A stretch of DNA of 37,647 nt from assembly GCA_001782515.1 (NCBI GenBank), contig MFOV01000008.1, forward strand, positions 1 through 37,647, written 5' to 3'. This document shows, piece by piece, positions 19,909 to 26,718 of this stretch. Position numbers and translations under genes: made by a program. This stretch comes from Candidatus Levybacteria bacterium RIFCSPLOWO2_01_FULL_39_10. GTDB taxonomy: Bacteria > Patescibacteriota > Microgenomatia > Levybacterales > UBA12049. How positions within the stretch are numbered: position 1 is the stretch's first letter; each line of letters opens with the position of its first letter. A model generated the notes under the pieces. It did no database searches. It had not been told where the DNA came from and saw nothing but the letters and a program-made list of their open reading frames with translations.

Positions 19909-21156
19909 AATAACTTGAGAAGCTTCCAATAGCTCTTCTTTTCCTTCTTCTCTTTTTTTTAGCTCGATTTTATCTCCTGACTTTTCCGAAACCACCAGCC
20001 TATATGGAAATCCCAAAAGATCTGCATTTGCAAATTTTTCTCCTGCAGATGTGTCTCTATCATCCCAAAGAACCTCAATGTTGTTTTCGTTCAGCGTTTC
20101 ATAAACTTTCTGTGCTTCTGTGTTTATAGACTTCCCATCCAAACTGATTAAGTAAACCTGAAAAGGTGCGACGCTTTTTGGCCAAATTATGCCGCGCTCA
20201 TCATGGAACACTTCAACAAGTGCGCCTATCACTCTTGTTGGACCGATTCCATAGCTTGCAAACCAAATAGGTTTTTGCTCTCCCCCCTCATCTGTATAAA
20301 AAACTTTCTGGGCTTCAGAATATTTTGTTCCTAGAGGAAAAATATTTCCGACCTCTATTGCTCTTGCTGACTTTATCAAACACCCATCGCTACACCCCGG
20401 ACATTTATTGTCAGGTAAACCTTTATATATTTCTTTATTTTGCGCAAACTTGCACTCGCATTTGTCTTTGCGGTCACAGAATAAAATCTCATCCTCACCC
20501 ACATCTGACACTATCTGAAACTCGTGACTTTTTTTGTCCGTAAACACTCCGCCTGCTGCTTCAACCACTTTAACTTCAGGAAATCCAATTCGCTTAAAAA
20601 CTCTTATATATGCATCTTTTATTTTATTGTAATAATCCGCCATATCCGCCTCTGTTGCGTGTGCAGAATACAAATCTTTCATAAAAAATTCACGGGTTCG
20701 CAAAATTCCGGACTTAGCTCTCGGTTCATTTCTGAATTTAGTTGAGAAGTGATAGACAGCAACAGGAAGATCTTTATAGGACTTAACAAATTTGGATAGA
20801 AGATTCATTACAATTTCCTCGTGAGTAAATGAAAGCCCATACTCTCTCCTGTGCACGTCTTTGAACTGGTACATTATTTTTTGGACCTCAGGGTCAGACC
20901 ATCGGCCTGTCTGATCCCAGATTTCTCGAGGATGCAAAAGAGGCATAAGAAGTTCTTGTGCGCCCTCTGCATTTAATTCTTCTCTTATTATATTTTTTAT
21001 ATTTTCAACTACCCGAAACCCAAGCGGAAGAAGTGTGTAGCTTCCTGCCATAAGCTGATCAATAAATCCACCTTTTGTAAGAAGTATTGCATTTGTTGAT
21101 AAATCCTCTTTAAATTCCTGCTTCCTTGCCTTGGGAAAAAATGTGCTGTACCTCAT
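19888..21156 (-). CDS. proS: prolyl-tRNA synthetase without editing domain, 422 aa
   Basis: Class II enzyme charging tRNA-Pro. Motif 2 is FRNEPR at 141-146, motif 3 GIGPTRV at 303-309, and the anticodon-binding domain follows (VYLISLDGKS to the end). It is bacterial-type in sequence (RWSDPE, GGVFTDKKSHEF, EVGNIFPLGTKYS) but lacks the ~180-residue INS editing domain. In its place are only ~45 residues with six Cys (227, 233, 235, 252, 255, 259), a possible zinc knuckle. Ala-tRNA-Pro would therefore need trans-editing. An extended -10 lies about 85 bases upstream. Confidence 0.93.
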   Translation of the reverse strand: MRYSTFFPKARKQEFKEDLSTNAILLTKGGFIDQLMAGSYTLLPLGFRVVENIKNIIREELNAEGAQELLMPLLHPREIWDQTGRWSDPEVQKIMYQFKDVHRREYGLSFTHEEIVMNLLSKFVKSYKDLPVAVYHFSTKFRNEPRAKSGILRTREFFMKDLYSAHATEADMADYYNKIKDAYIRVFKRIGFPEVKVVEAAGGVFTDKKSHEFQIVSDVGEDEILFCDRKDKCECKFAQNKEIYKGLPDNKCPGCSDGCLIKSARAIEVGNIFPLGTKYSEAQKVFYTDEGGEQKPIWFASYGIGPTRVIGALVEVFHDERGIIWPKSVAPFQVYLISLDGKSINTEAQKVYETLNENNIEVLWDDRDTSAGEKFANADLLGFPYRLVVSEKSGDKIELKKREEGKEELLEASQVISKINEG

Positions 21157-21241
21157 TTATAAATATGAACTAAACGCTAATAGCTAGCCTGCCCGTAAAG
21201 CCTTGCTTGCATGGCGGGCGGGTGGCTAATTGCTAAATTCG

Positions 21242-21250
21242 AGTATAGCA
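21242..21250 (-). promoter_or_regulatory. extended -10 promoter of proS
   Basis: TGCTATACT on the minus strand; the ~80-base leader holds a GC-rich hairpin (GCCCGCC...GGGC, 21188-21222) and TAGC repeats. Confidence 0.45.
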
Positions 21251-21297
21251 TAATTTGAAATTTAGGAGTATAATTCCATATTTGTTATGACTCCCAA

Positions 21298-21329
21298 TTC
21301 ACACCCTCCGGGTGATCTAGGTTCACACC
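21298..21329. repeat. TTCACACCCTCCGGGTG repeat, copy 1
   Basis: CACCC-TCC-GGGTG hairpin followed by TAGGTTCACACC; it supplies the gnd stop codon. A second copy is at 31818-31849 before frr. Confidence 0.7.
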
Positions 21330-22246
21330 TTTTCTTTTTTTACCTCGTGGCCGCCGAATTCCCGACGAAGTGCAGAGACAAGTTTTGCGGTTGTTGAGTT
21401 TCTGATTTTTTCGTCTGTTTTGGACCGCTTTCGAAAATTTAGTGCTTGTTGGATGTTTTCAACCATTACTCCCTCTTCTTCTGCTGTCTTGACAGTCCAA
21501 TCGCCTTCGCCTGACGCATCAATCTCTCCTATCAAACTTTGATAATCGCCGCGATCCAGAGCATCGCGCATTCTGTCCAGCAAGAATCCAGAAACAATTG
21601 TTCCTTTTTGGAAAATACCTGCAATTTTAGGAAGATCAAACTTGTAATCTGATTTTTCCAATACCTCAAACCCCTCGGATAAACTCTGCATGAGCCCATA
21701 CTCAATACCGTTATGAACCATTTTTATAAAATGCCCTGCACCGCCCTGTCCAAAATATTCATGGCCCCCGTTAGGTTTTGACAGAGAATCTAAAACCGGA
21801 ATTATGTGTTCGTACGCGGATTTCGATCCTCCCACCATAAAAGGATATCCGTTTTTTGATGCAAGAATTCCGCCAGACGTTCCGATGCCTAAATATCGAA
21901 CGCCTATTTTTTCGAATTTCTCATATCGTCTTTCGGTATCGCGATAATTTGAATTTCCTCCGTCAATTATGATGTCGTCTTTTTCTACATACTTTCGAAT
22001 TTCTGTTAAAACTTCATCAACCGCAGTATGCGTCACCATAATCCAAATGATTCTGGGCTTATCCAAACCTTGAACCAGTTGTTTAAGCGATTCACAAACT
22101 TTTAACTTTTCACTTTTAACTTTTAACTTAAGCTCCTCCGAAGAAGCTCTTGACCTATTCCAAACATGAACTTCAAACCTGTCTTTTAAAAGTTTTGGAA
22201 CCATCCCCGATCCTATTTTCCCAAGCCCCACAAATCCTATTTGCAT
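21323..22246 (-). CDS. gnd: 6-phosphogluconate dehydrogenase, short form, 307 aa
   Basis: Oxidatively decarboxylates 6-phosphogluconate to ribulose 5-phosphate. Rossmann start GFVGLGKIGSGM with GLGKIG at 7-12, IDGGNS at 94-99, GTSGG at 122-126, and the catalytic Lys175/Asn179 in KMVHNG. The ~300-residue length fits the short, often NAD-linked type. Residues ~38-50 (ELKLKVKSEKLKV) are an insertion translated from an AT-rich repeat (22096-22130) after the first beta-alpha-beta unit. Together with zwf and pgl it completes the oxidative branch of the pentose phosphate pathway. Confidence 0.93.
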   Translation of the reverse strand: MQIGFVGLGKIGSGMVPKLLKDRFEVHVWNRSRASSEELKLKVKSEKLKVCESLKQLVQGLDKPRIIWIMVTHTAVDEVLTEIRKYVEKDDIIIDGGNSNYRDTERRYEKFEKIGVRYLGIGTSGGILASKNGYPFMVGGSKSAYEHIIPVLDSLSKPNGGHEYFGQGGAGHFIKMVHNGIEYGLMQSLSEGFEVLEKSDYKFDLPKIAGIFQKGTIVSGFLLDRMRDALDRGDYQSLIGEIDASGEGDWTVKTAEEEGVMVENIQQALNFRKRSKTDEKIRNSTTAKLVSALRREFGGHEVKKEKV

Positions 22247-22269
22247 AATAACTTAGTCTACCAACTTTA

Positions 22270-22298
22270 TTGTTGTTTTAAAAGTGAAATGTTAAACT
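22270..22298 (+). promoter_or_regulatory. promoter of the HD-domain gene
   Basis: TTGTTG (22270-22275), 17-bp spacer, TAAACT (22293-22298), six bases to the ATG at 22305. Confidence 0.5.
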
Positions 22299-22304
22299 AA
22301 GGCT

Positions 22305-22982
22305 ATGAAATTTAATCTAGATGATGCTGTTGAAAAAATAAAAAATAATAAAGACTTTCTAAAACTTAAGAAAATTATCGAAAATAACGCAGGCCATGAT
22401 CATGAACCAGTGTATGATCACAGTATAAAAACGTTTGAGATAGCAAATCGGTTAGTAAAAGGTGACTTTATTTTAAATGCTGAAGCGAAAAATATGTTTG
22501 AAAGTTATATAAGACAAGAGGTTGGGGGGATAAAGAAATTAGATTTATTTAAATTCACCGCGCTAATCCACGATATTGGGAAAGTTATCGTTTTCGATGA
22601 TGGTGGAAAGAAAAGAAGTTTGAATATAACTTCTTCTGATGGAATAACATCATCCCCACAACACGGATATTGGGGTTCAAGAATAGTTAAGAACATAACA
22701 AAAGAAGTAGGTTTACCATACGAGGTTATTTCCTATATTGAAAACGTAATTAGACTTCATCTTGCAACAATCGAACATTGGGAAACGGAACATAATATGA
22801 GTGTGGACGAAATTATTTGGGACTCTAAAATAAAATTAGAAAATCTGCACGTTGATGTGCTTTTCAATTTATATTCTGATCTTTATTCTCAGTCTCGTTT
22901 CAAGCCAAAAGAAAAGATTATGATTGAAATCTTTAATAATCCAAATTTTTATAATCCCTTGAAATATTCAATTACTGATTAG
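22305..22982 (+). CDS. HD-domain phosphohydrolase, 225 aa
   Basis: Metal-dependent phosphohydrolase of the HD superfamily. Ligands visible: His39 (YDHSIKTFE), the His-Asp pair in LIHDIGKV, His in PQHGYWGSR and a later His in RLHLATIEHW. The substrate cannot be inferred; nucleotide or RNA phosphate hydrolysis is typical. It ends in a four-base tail overlap with the tRNA-binding protein gene. The start is leaderless. Confidence 0.75.
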   Translation: MKFNLDDAVEKIKNNKDFLKLKKIIENNAGHDHEPVYDHSIKTFEIANRLVKGDFILNAEAKNMFESYIRQEVGGIKKLDLFKFTALIHDIGKVIVFDDGGKKRSLNITSSDGITSSPQHGYWGSRIVKNITKEVGLPYEVISYIENVIRLHLATIEHWETEHNMSVDEIIWDSKIKLENLHVDVLFNLYSDLYSQSRFKPKEKIMIEIFNNPNFYNPLKYSITD

Positions 22983-23305
22983 ACAACCTCCGCGCCGGTT
23001 TCTACCTCTGAAGTTGGTTCAAGAAGAACTGTTTTGTCCTCGACATCAATTGCCAAGATCATTCCCTGTGATTCCTCGCCTCTTATTTTTCTATATTCCA
23101 AATTTACAACAAAAGGAAAAGTTCTTCCAATTAAATCTTCGGGAGAAAAACTCTCGGCAATTCCTGATATGATTTGGCGTTTAAAATCACCAAAATCAAC
23201 CTGGAGTTTTAGGAGCTTATCGGCTCCGTCGACCCTCTCGCACTCAAGAACCTTCCCCATCCTGATTTCTACCTGTTTGAATTGTTCAAAGGTAACTTTG
23301 CTCAT
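22979..23305 (-). CDS. tRNA-binding (MetRS C-terminal type) domain protein, 108 aa
   Basis: Free-standing OB-fold domain like the C-terminal appendix of methionyl-tRNA synthetase (also CsaA/Trbp111). Typical order: VEIRMGKVLECERVDGADKLLKLQVDFG at the start, IISGIAE, LIGRTFPFVVNLEYRKIRGEESQGMILA, and a final Val-rich strand. It probably binds the tRNA elbow as a dimer, aiding a MetRS encoded elsewhere. It is convergent and overlaps the HD gene by four bases. Confidence 0.88.
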   Translation of the reverse strand: MSKVTFEQFKQVEIRMGKVLECERVDGADKLLKLQVDFGDFKRQIISGIAESFSPEDLIGRTFPFVVNLEYRKIRGEESQGMILAIDVEDKTVLLEPTSEVETGAEVV

Positions 23306-23342
23306 AAAACTCTAAATTCTAATATCTAAATCCTAAATAAAT

Positions 23343-23704
23343 TCAAATTTTCGAATTCTCCAAAATCTTACCAAATATTTTTCTTAATTGTACGACTTCA
23401 TCTAAAAGTTCTCGTTTTGCGTCATTAAGGCCATTGCTTACATCAATCAAGTTAAGCCAATATTGTGTTTCCTTAGCTTCCTTTCTGCAAATCATAATTC
23501 TCATCAAAAAATCTTTTTTACTTAATGCTTCGTTTGCTTCGACATAATTAGCACCAACTGAACCACTAGATCTTACTAATTGTTTTCCGTCTTCAAAGTT
23601 GGAAACGCTTTTCGGCAGTTTTTTACAAAGTCTCTCGTTTCTTTAGCGAATTTCAAAGTCCTATCTTCTAAATCATATTGTTTTGAATTTTGAGTTTTGA
23701 TCAT
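23343..23704 (-). pseudogene. four-helix-bundle (S23-type) protein gene, frameshifted
   Basis: The frame begins MIKTQNSKQYDLEDRTLKFA and reads to a stop after ~42 codons. Adding one A in the A6 run (T6 at 23619-23624 on the plus strand) joins it to a long second frame with QLVRSSGSVGANYVEAN, FLMRIMICRKEAKETQYWL and LRKIFGKILENS, which is the classic four-helix-bundle protein family once called 23S rRNA intervening-sequence protein. The restored length is about 120 aa. Either a real frameshift, a sequencing error in a homopolymer, or slippage-dependent expression. Confidence 0.8.
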
Positions 23705-23735
23705 TATTTAGAATTTAGTGCTTAGTATTTAGGAT

Positions 23736-25175
23736 TTATAGCCATCGGCGATTGTCTTTTTCTATAAGCTCTATTCCCTCTTTTGGTCCCCAACTTTCAC
23801 CTTTATAAACAGGCAAATTTTTATCATTTTGCCATTCTTTTAAGACGCTGTCCAAAAGACTCCAGGAATTTTGAATTTCATCCGATCTTGTAAAAAGTGT
23901 CTGGTCTCCTGAAAAAATATCAAGAAGAACCTTTTCATATGCATCAAGACCAACTGTTCCGAAATCATTCTTGTAATCAAAACGCATTCCAACTGTTCCA
24001 AGACTAAGAGTCGGACCAGGACGCTTGGCAATTACCCGAAGTGAGATTCCCTCGTTTGGTTGAATCCTAAATGTCAGAACATTCCCCACCTCAGGACAGC
24101 CGTATTCTTTAAAAAGGATATGGCAAGTTTGAATAAAAACAACTGAGATTGAAATATCATCTCTTTGCATATTTTTGCCGGCTCTAATATAAAAAGGCAC
24201 CCCGGAAAATCTCTCGGTTTCAACTAAAAGTTTCATTGCAGTATAAGTTTCGGTTTGGGAGGCGGGCATGACATTTGCGTCATTTAAATATCCCTCGTAT
24301 TGTCCTCGAACTGCACGGGAATCAGAAAGTTTTACAGCTCCTGTTACTTTTGCTCTTTCTTCTCTTACATCTTCTTTAGTAAAACTTTTTGGCTGCTCCA
24401 TGACAACAGCAGATATTAGCTGCATAATGTGATTTTGTACGACATCTCGCAATATTCCTACTCCGTCAAAAAAACTTCCGCGGTTTCCTATTCCCTCTTT
24501 TTCTGCCCAGGTAATTTGCACGTGGTCTATAAATTTATTATTCCAGACAGGCTCAAAAATACTGTTAGCAAACCGAAATGCTAAAATATTCTGTACTGTT
24601 TCTTTGCCTAGATAATGATCTACTCTAAATATCTGCTCTTCCGCAAATGAACCTGATAATTTTTCCTCCAATGCTTTTGAGTGCTGGAAGTCTTTTCCAA
24701 AAGGTTTCTCAATTATCACCTTGGTGGGACTGTGGCCTTCGTGTCCGCAACTATCAGAAAGCTTAGTTGAAACCATATTATCTAGGATTTCAGAATAATT
24801 TTTAGGGGGAGTCGCTAAGTAAAAAAACCGAGTTAAACATGTTCCCATTTTCTCATCAATTGAATTTAGTTTTTCTATTAAATCCTGGTATCCTTTTTCT
24901 TCTTCAAAAGTGCCCCTAAGATACATTATGTGTTTGGAAAAACTATCCCATTCTTCTTTTTCTTCAAGCTCTTCGAACGATTTTTTAAATTCGCCTTCCG
25001 AATATTCACGCCTGGAAAATCCTAATATATAAAATTCGTCAGGAAGCATTTTTTTGTTATATAAAGAAAGAAGTCCCGGAATCAGTCTTGTATGAGCAAG
25101 ATCTCCTGTTGCTCCAAAAATAACTAAAACGAAAGGGTTTTTAAGATCGGGAAATACCTTTGGGCCACCATCCAT
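23736..25175 (-). CDS. zwf: glucose-6-phosphate 1-dehydrogenase, 479 aa
   Basis: First enzyme of the oxidative pentose phosphate pathway, making 6-phosphogluconolactone and NADPH. Coenzyme loop GATGDLA at 21-27, EKPFG at 156-160 and the substrate/catalytic motif RVDHYLGK at 184-191 are intact; the length is normal. I choose ATG 25175 (MDGGPKVF) over 25184: the earlier ATG is inside a TATAAT -10 box with a TTGAAA -35 at exact 17-bp spacing, and 25175 lies seven bases behind it. Leaderless. Confidence 0.96.
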   Translation of the reverse strand: MDGGPKVFPDLKNPFVLVIFGATGDLAHTRLIPGLLSLYNKKMLPDEFYILGFSRREYSEGEFKKSFEELEEKEEWDSFSKHIMYLRGTFEEEKGYQDLIEKLNSIDEKMGTCLTRFFYLATPPKNYSEILDNMVSTKLSDSCGHEGHSPTKVIIEKPFGKDFQHSKALEEKLSGSFAEEQIFRVDHYLGKETVQNILAFRFANSIFEPVWNNKFIDHVQITWAEKEGIGNRGSFFDGVGILRDVVQNHIMQLISAVVMEQPKSFTKEDVREERAKVTGAVKLSDSRAVRGQYEGYLNDANVMPASQTETYTAMKLLVETERFSGVPFYIRAGKNMQRDDISISVVFIQTCHILFKEYGCPEVGNVLTFRIQPNEGISLRVIAKRPGPTLSLGTVGMRFDYKNDFGTVGLDAYEKVLLDIFSGDQTLFTRSDEIQNSWSLLDSVLKEWQNDKNLPVYKGESWGPKEGIELIEKDNRRWL

Positions 25176-25182
25176 AACAATC

Positions 25183-25211
25183 ATTATATGTACTTGAATA
25201 AATTATTTCAA
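25183..25211 (-). promoter_or_regulatory. promoter of zwf
   Basis: Minus-strand TTGAAA (25206-25211), 17-bp spacer, TATAAT (25183-25188), seven bases to ATG 25175. It overlaps no other gene and lies next to the divergent promoter at 25226. Confidence 0.75.
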
Positions 25212-25225
25212 AGACAAAAAGTGTC

Positions 25226-25254
25226 TTGACAAAAAAATATACCACTAATATACT
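25226..25254 (+). promoter_or_regulatory. promoter of the gene at 25264
   Basis: TTGACA (25226-25231), 17-bp spacer, TATACT (25249-25254), nine bases to the ATG. Confidence 0.75.
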
Positions 25255-25263
25255 CTTCAGGAA

Positions 25264-25689
25264 ATGGCAATGGTCGAACAAGAATATTCTCATGCTGTGC
25301 CCCAGGAAACAGTTGAGTCAAGTTTGGATGATCAAATTTTAGGAATTCGAAGTGCTGTACTTGGTTATCTTTCATTTAATGGCGCTGATAATCAATTCAA
25401 CATAGAATACCGAGGAGAAAATGAAAATATTTGGCTTCTTAATATCAGACCAAATGATCCAAGCCAAGATTTTGCACAAATATCATTGGGAGCGCCTGTA
25501 AAAAAAGACGGAAAGCTTTTTGCAGTTATTCATTTTCCGGCTACTCTCAAAAACTCTGGTAAGGATGATTCGGATAATGATTTTGGTCCTATCGCTTTAG
25601 AGGGGCTGGATGCAATTGGGCCAATTAAAAAAGCGCTGTCTCCTATATATGAAGGCCGGCCAAAAATTCGCGTTAATGATCCCGCTTAA
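25264..25689 (+). CDS. hypothetical protein, 141 aa
   Basis: Not recognised. A mixed strand/helix soluble protein (EYRGENENIWLLNIRP, DFAQISLGAPVKKDGKLFAVIHF) of roughly one domain. There are two possible ATGs (25264 and 25270); the first is nearer the expected transcription start. It is divergent from zwf and convergent with pgl, with the stop codons sharing TTAA. No evidence ties it to sugar metabolism except position. Confidence 0.6.
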   Translation: MAMVEQEYSHAVPQETVESSLDDQILGIRSAVLGYLSFNGADNQFNIEYRGENENIWLLNIRPNDPSQDFAQISLGAPVKKDGKLFAVIHFPATLKNSGKDDSDNDFGPIALEGLDAIGPIKKALSPIYEGRPKIRVNDPA

Positions 25690-26471
25690 ATAATCTGGTC
25701 TGTAATGAGGATTGTTTTTTGAGCAACCTCAGGCTTTTTGTAAAACCTTGCTGGAACATTCGATACATCATCTTGCCCTGAGCCTGTCGAAGGATCAAAC
25801 ATTAACTTTAGCGCTTCCCTTTTCTCTCTTCCCAAAACGAGTATTAATATAAGATCAAGAAGAGAAAGTGCATGGAAATTCATGGTAATTCTCTGCCCAT
25901 ATCCTTCAAGTTCGTAAAAATCAACAAAACCGCTCTGATCCTCCATCATTTTTTTTACGATATTTTCAGAGCTTTGAGTTTTTAGCTTTGAGTTTTTAGC
26001 TCGGGCAGGAATGCCCGCCGTGTGTCCATCATCACCAATTCCTAAAATTCCGACACTTTTTGGAAAATACTCAAAAATAAATCTGAGGGCTTCATCATAT
26101 TCTTTTGTGGTCTGTTCGATATTTTTATCTTGGAGAATTGGATAAAAACGTACATTTTTATTTTCAAAATAAGAAAGAAGTCCAGTTGATCTTATCATCA
26201 GCTCGTTACTGTTTCTCTTATCTTTTGTGGAGTACCTCTCATCAATCAGCCCAACTGCACCTGCTTTTAATGTTTTATCTCCCGCTAATTTTTCATAAAG
26301 CCTCTTAGGGGTTGTTCCGCCTGATAAGAAAAGTGCTGTTTTCTGATCTGAATATTTATTAAGAATTTCTGATAATATCTCGTTTGCTTTTTGAAAAGTT
26401 GGCAATTGCACTACAACAATTCCTTCTTTTTCTGTGAATTGATTAAGCCCTAAAAGATGGGACCTTTGCAT
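25686..26471 (-). CDS. pgl: 6-phosphogluconolactonase, 261 aa
   Basis: Hydrolyses 6-phosphogluconolactone between Zwf and Gnd. DevB-type motifs SGGTTP at 50-55, DER(Y) at 77-80 and GIGDDGHTAG at 144-153. Two foreign peptides interrupt it: ~157-171 (RAKNSKLKTQSSEN) from an AGTTTTTAGCTTTG repeat, right after the catalytic loop, and ~226-235 (DPSTGSGQD) from a CCCTGAGCCTGTCGAAGG repeat. An extended -10 (TGATATACT) lies eight bases before the ATG: leaderless. Confidence 0.9.
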   Translation of the reverse strand: MQRSHLLGLNQFTEKEGIVVVQLPTFQKANEILSEILNKYSDQKTALFLSGGTTPKRLYEKLAGDKTLKAGAVGLIDERYSTKDKRNSNELMIRSTGLLSYFENKNVRFYPILQDKNIEQTTKEYDEALRFIFEYFPKSVGILGIGDDGHTAGIPARAKNSKLKTQSSENIVKKMMEDQSGFVDFYELEGYGQRITMNFHALSLLDLILILVLGREKREALKLMFDPSTGSGQDDVSNVPARFYKKPEVAQKTILITDQII

Positions 26472-26479
26472 TTGGAGCT

Positions 26480-26488
26480 AGTATATCA
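26480..26488 (-). promoter_or_regulatory. extended -10 promoter of pgl
   Basis: TGATATACT on the minus strand, eight bases from the pgl ATG; no -35 seen. Confidence 0.5.
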
Positions 26489-26546
26489 GATTTTCCGCTA
26501 TTTTAGAGGCTTTTAATCTTTGGATTTGAACCTTAAAGCACAGGAG

Positions 26547-26600
26547 TTAAAGCAGTATCAGAATCTTCTTTCACCCCTCCTCTGATTTTTGCATTGTCAT
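26547..26600 (-). other. two coupled micro-ORFs upstream of pgl
   Basis: Minus strand: ATG at 26600, six bases past an extended -10, opens an eight-codon frame (MTMQKSEEG). Its TGA overlaps a GTG (GTGA) that opens a 13-codon frame (KEDSDTALTPVL), which begins right behind GAGGAGG. Could be a leader peptide pair; 26472-26718 holds nothing else but promoters. Confidence 0.3.
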
Positions 26601-26606
26601 ATTTTG

Positions 26607-26615
26607 ATTATAACA
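26607..26615 (-). promoter_or_regulatory. extended -10 promoter upstream of the micro-ORFs
   Basis: TGTTATAAT on the minus strand; the ATG follows after six bases. Confidence 0.45.
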
Positions 26616-26675
26616 GCATTTTGTAAAGTTATTATTAAATTCTTATCAAGATTAAATTCTTTATATGTCCTATAG

Positions 26676-26704
26676 TTGACTTGCATGGAGTATTTTTGTA
26701 TAAT
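26676..26704 (+). promoter_or_regulatory. promoter of the coiled-coil/GHKL operon
   Basis: TTGACT (26676-26681), 17-bp spacer, perfect TATAAT (26699-26704), 14 bases to the ATG; no Shine-Dalgarno. Confidence 0.75.
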
Positions 26705-26718
26705 TCGCGCACCAAAAT

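Noticed and set aside
21287..21397. Plus-strand frame starting at 21287, behind TATAAT
   Set aside because: It runs antisense into the end of gnd and through a dispersed repeat; no proper -35 and no protein-like composition.
26510..26560. GGTTCAAATCC on the minus strand, resembling a tRNA T-loop
   Set aside because: The T stem does not pair beyond two G-C pairs, and no acceptor or anticodon arm can be drawn around it.
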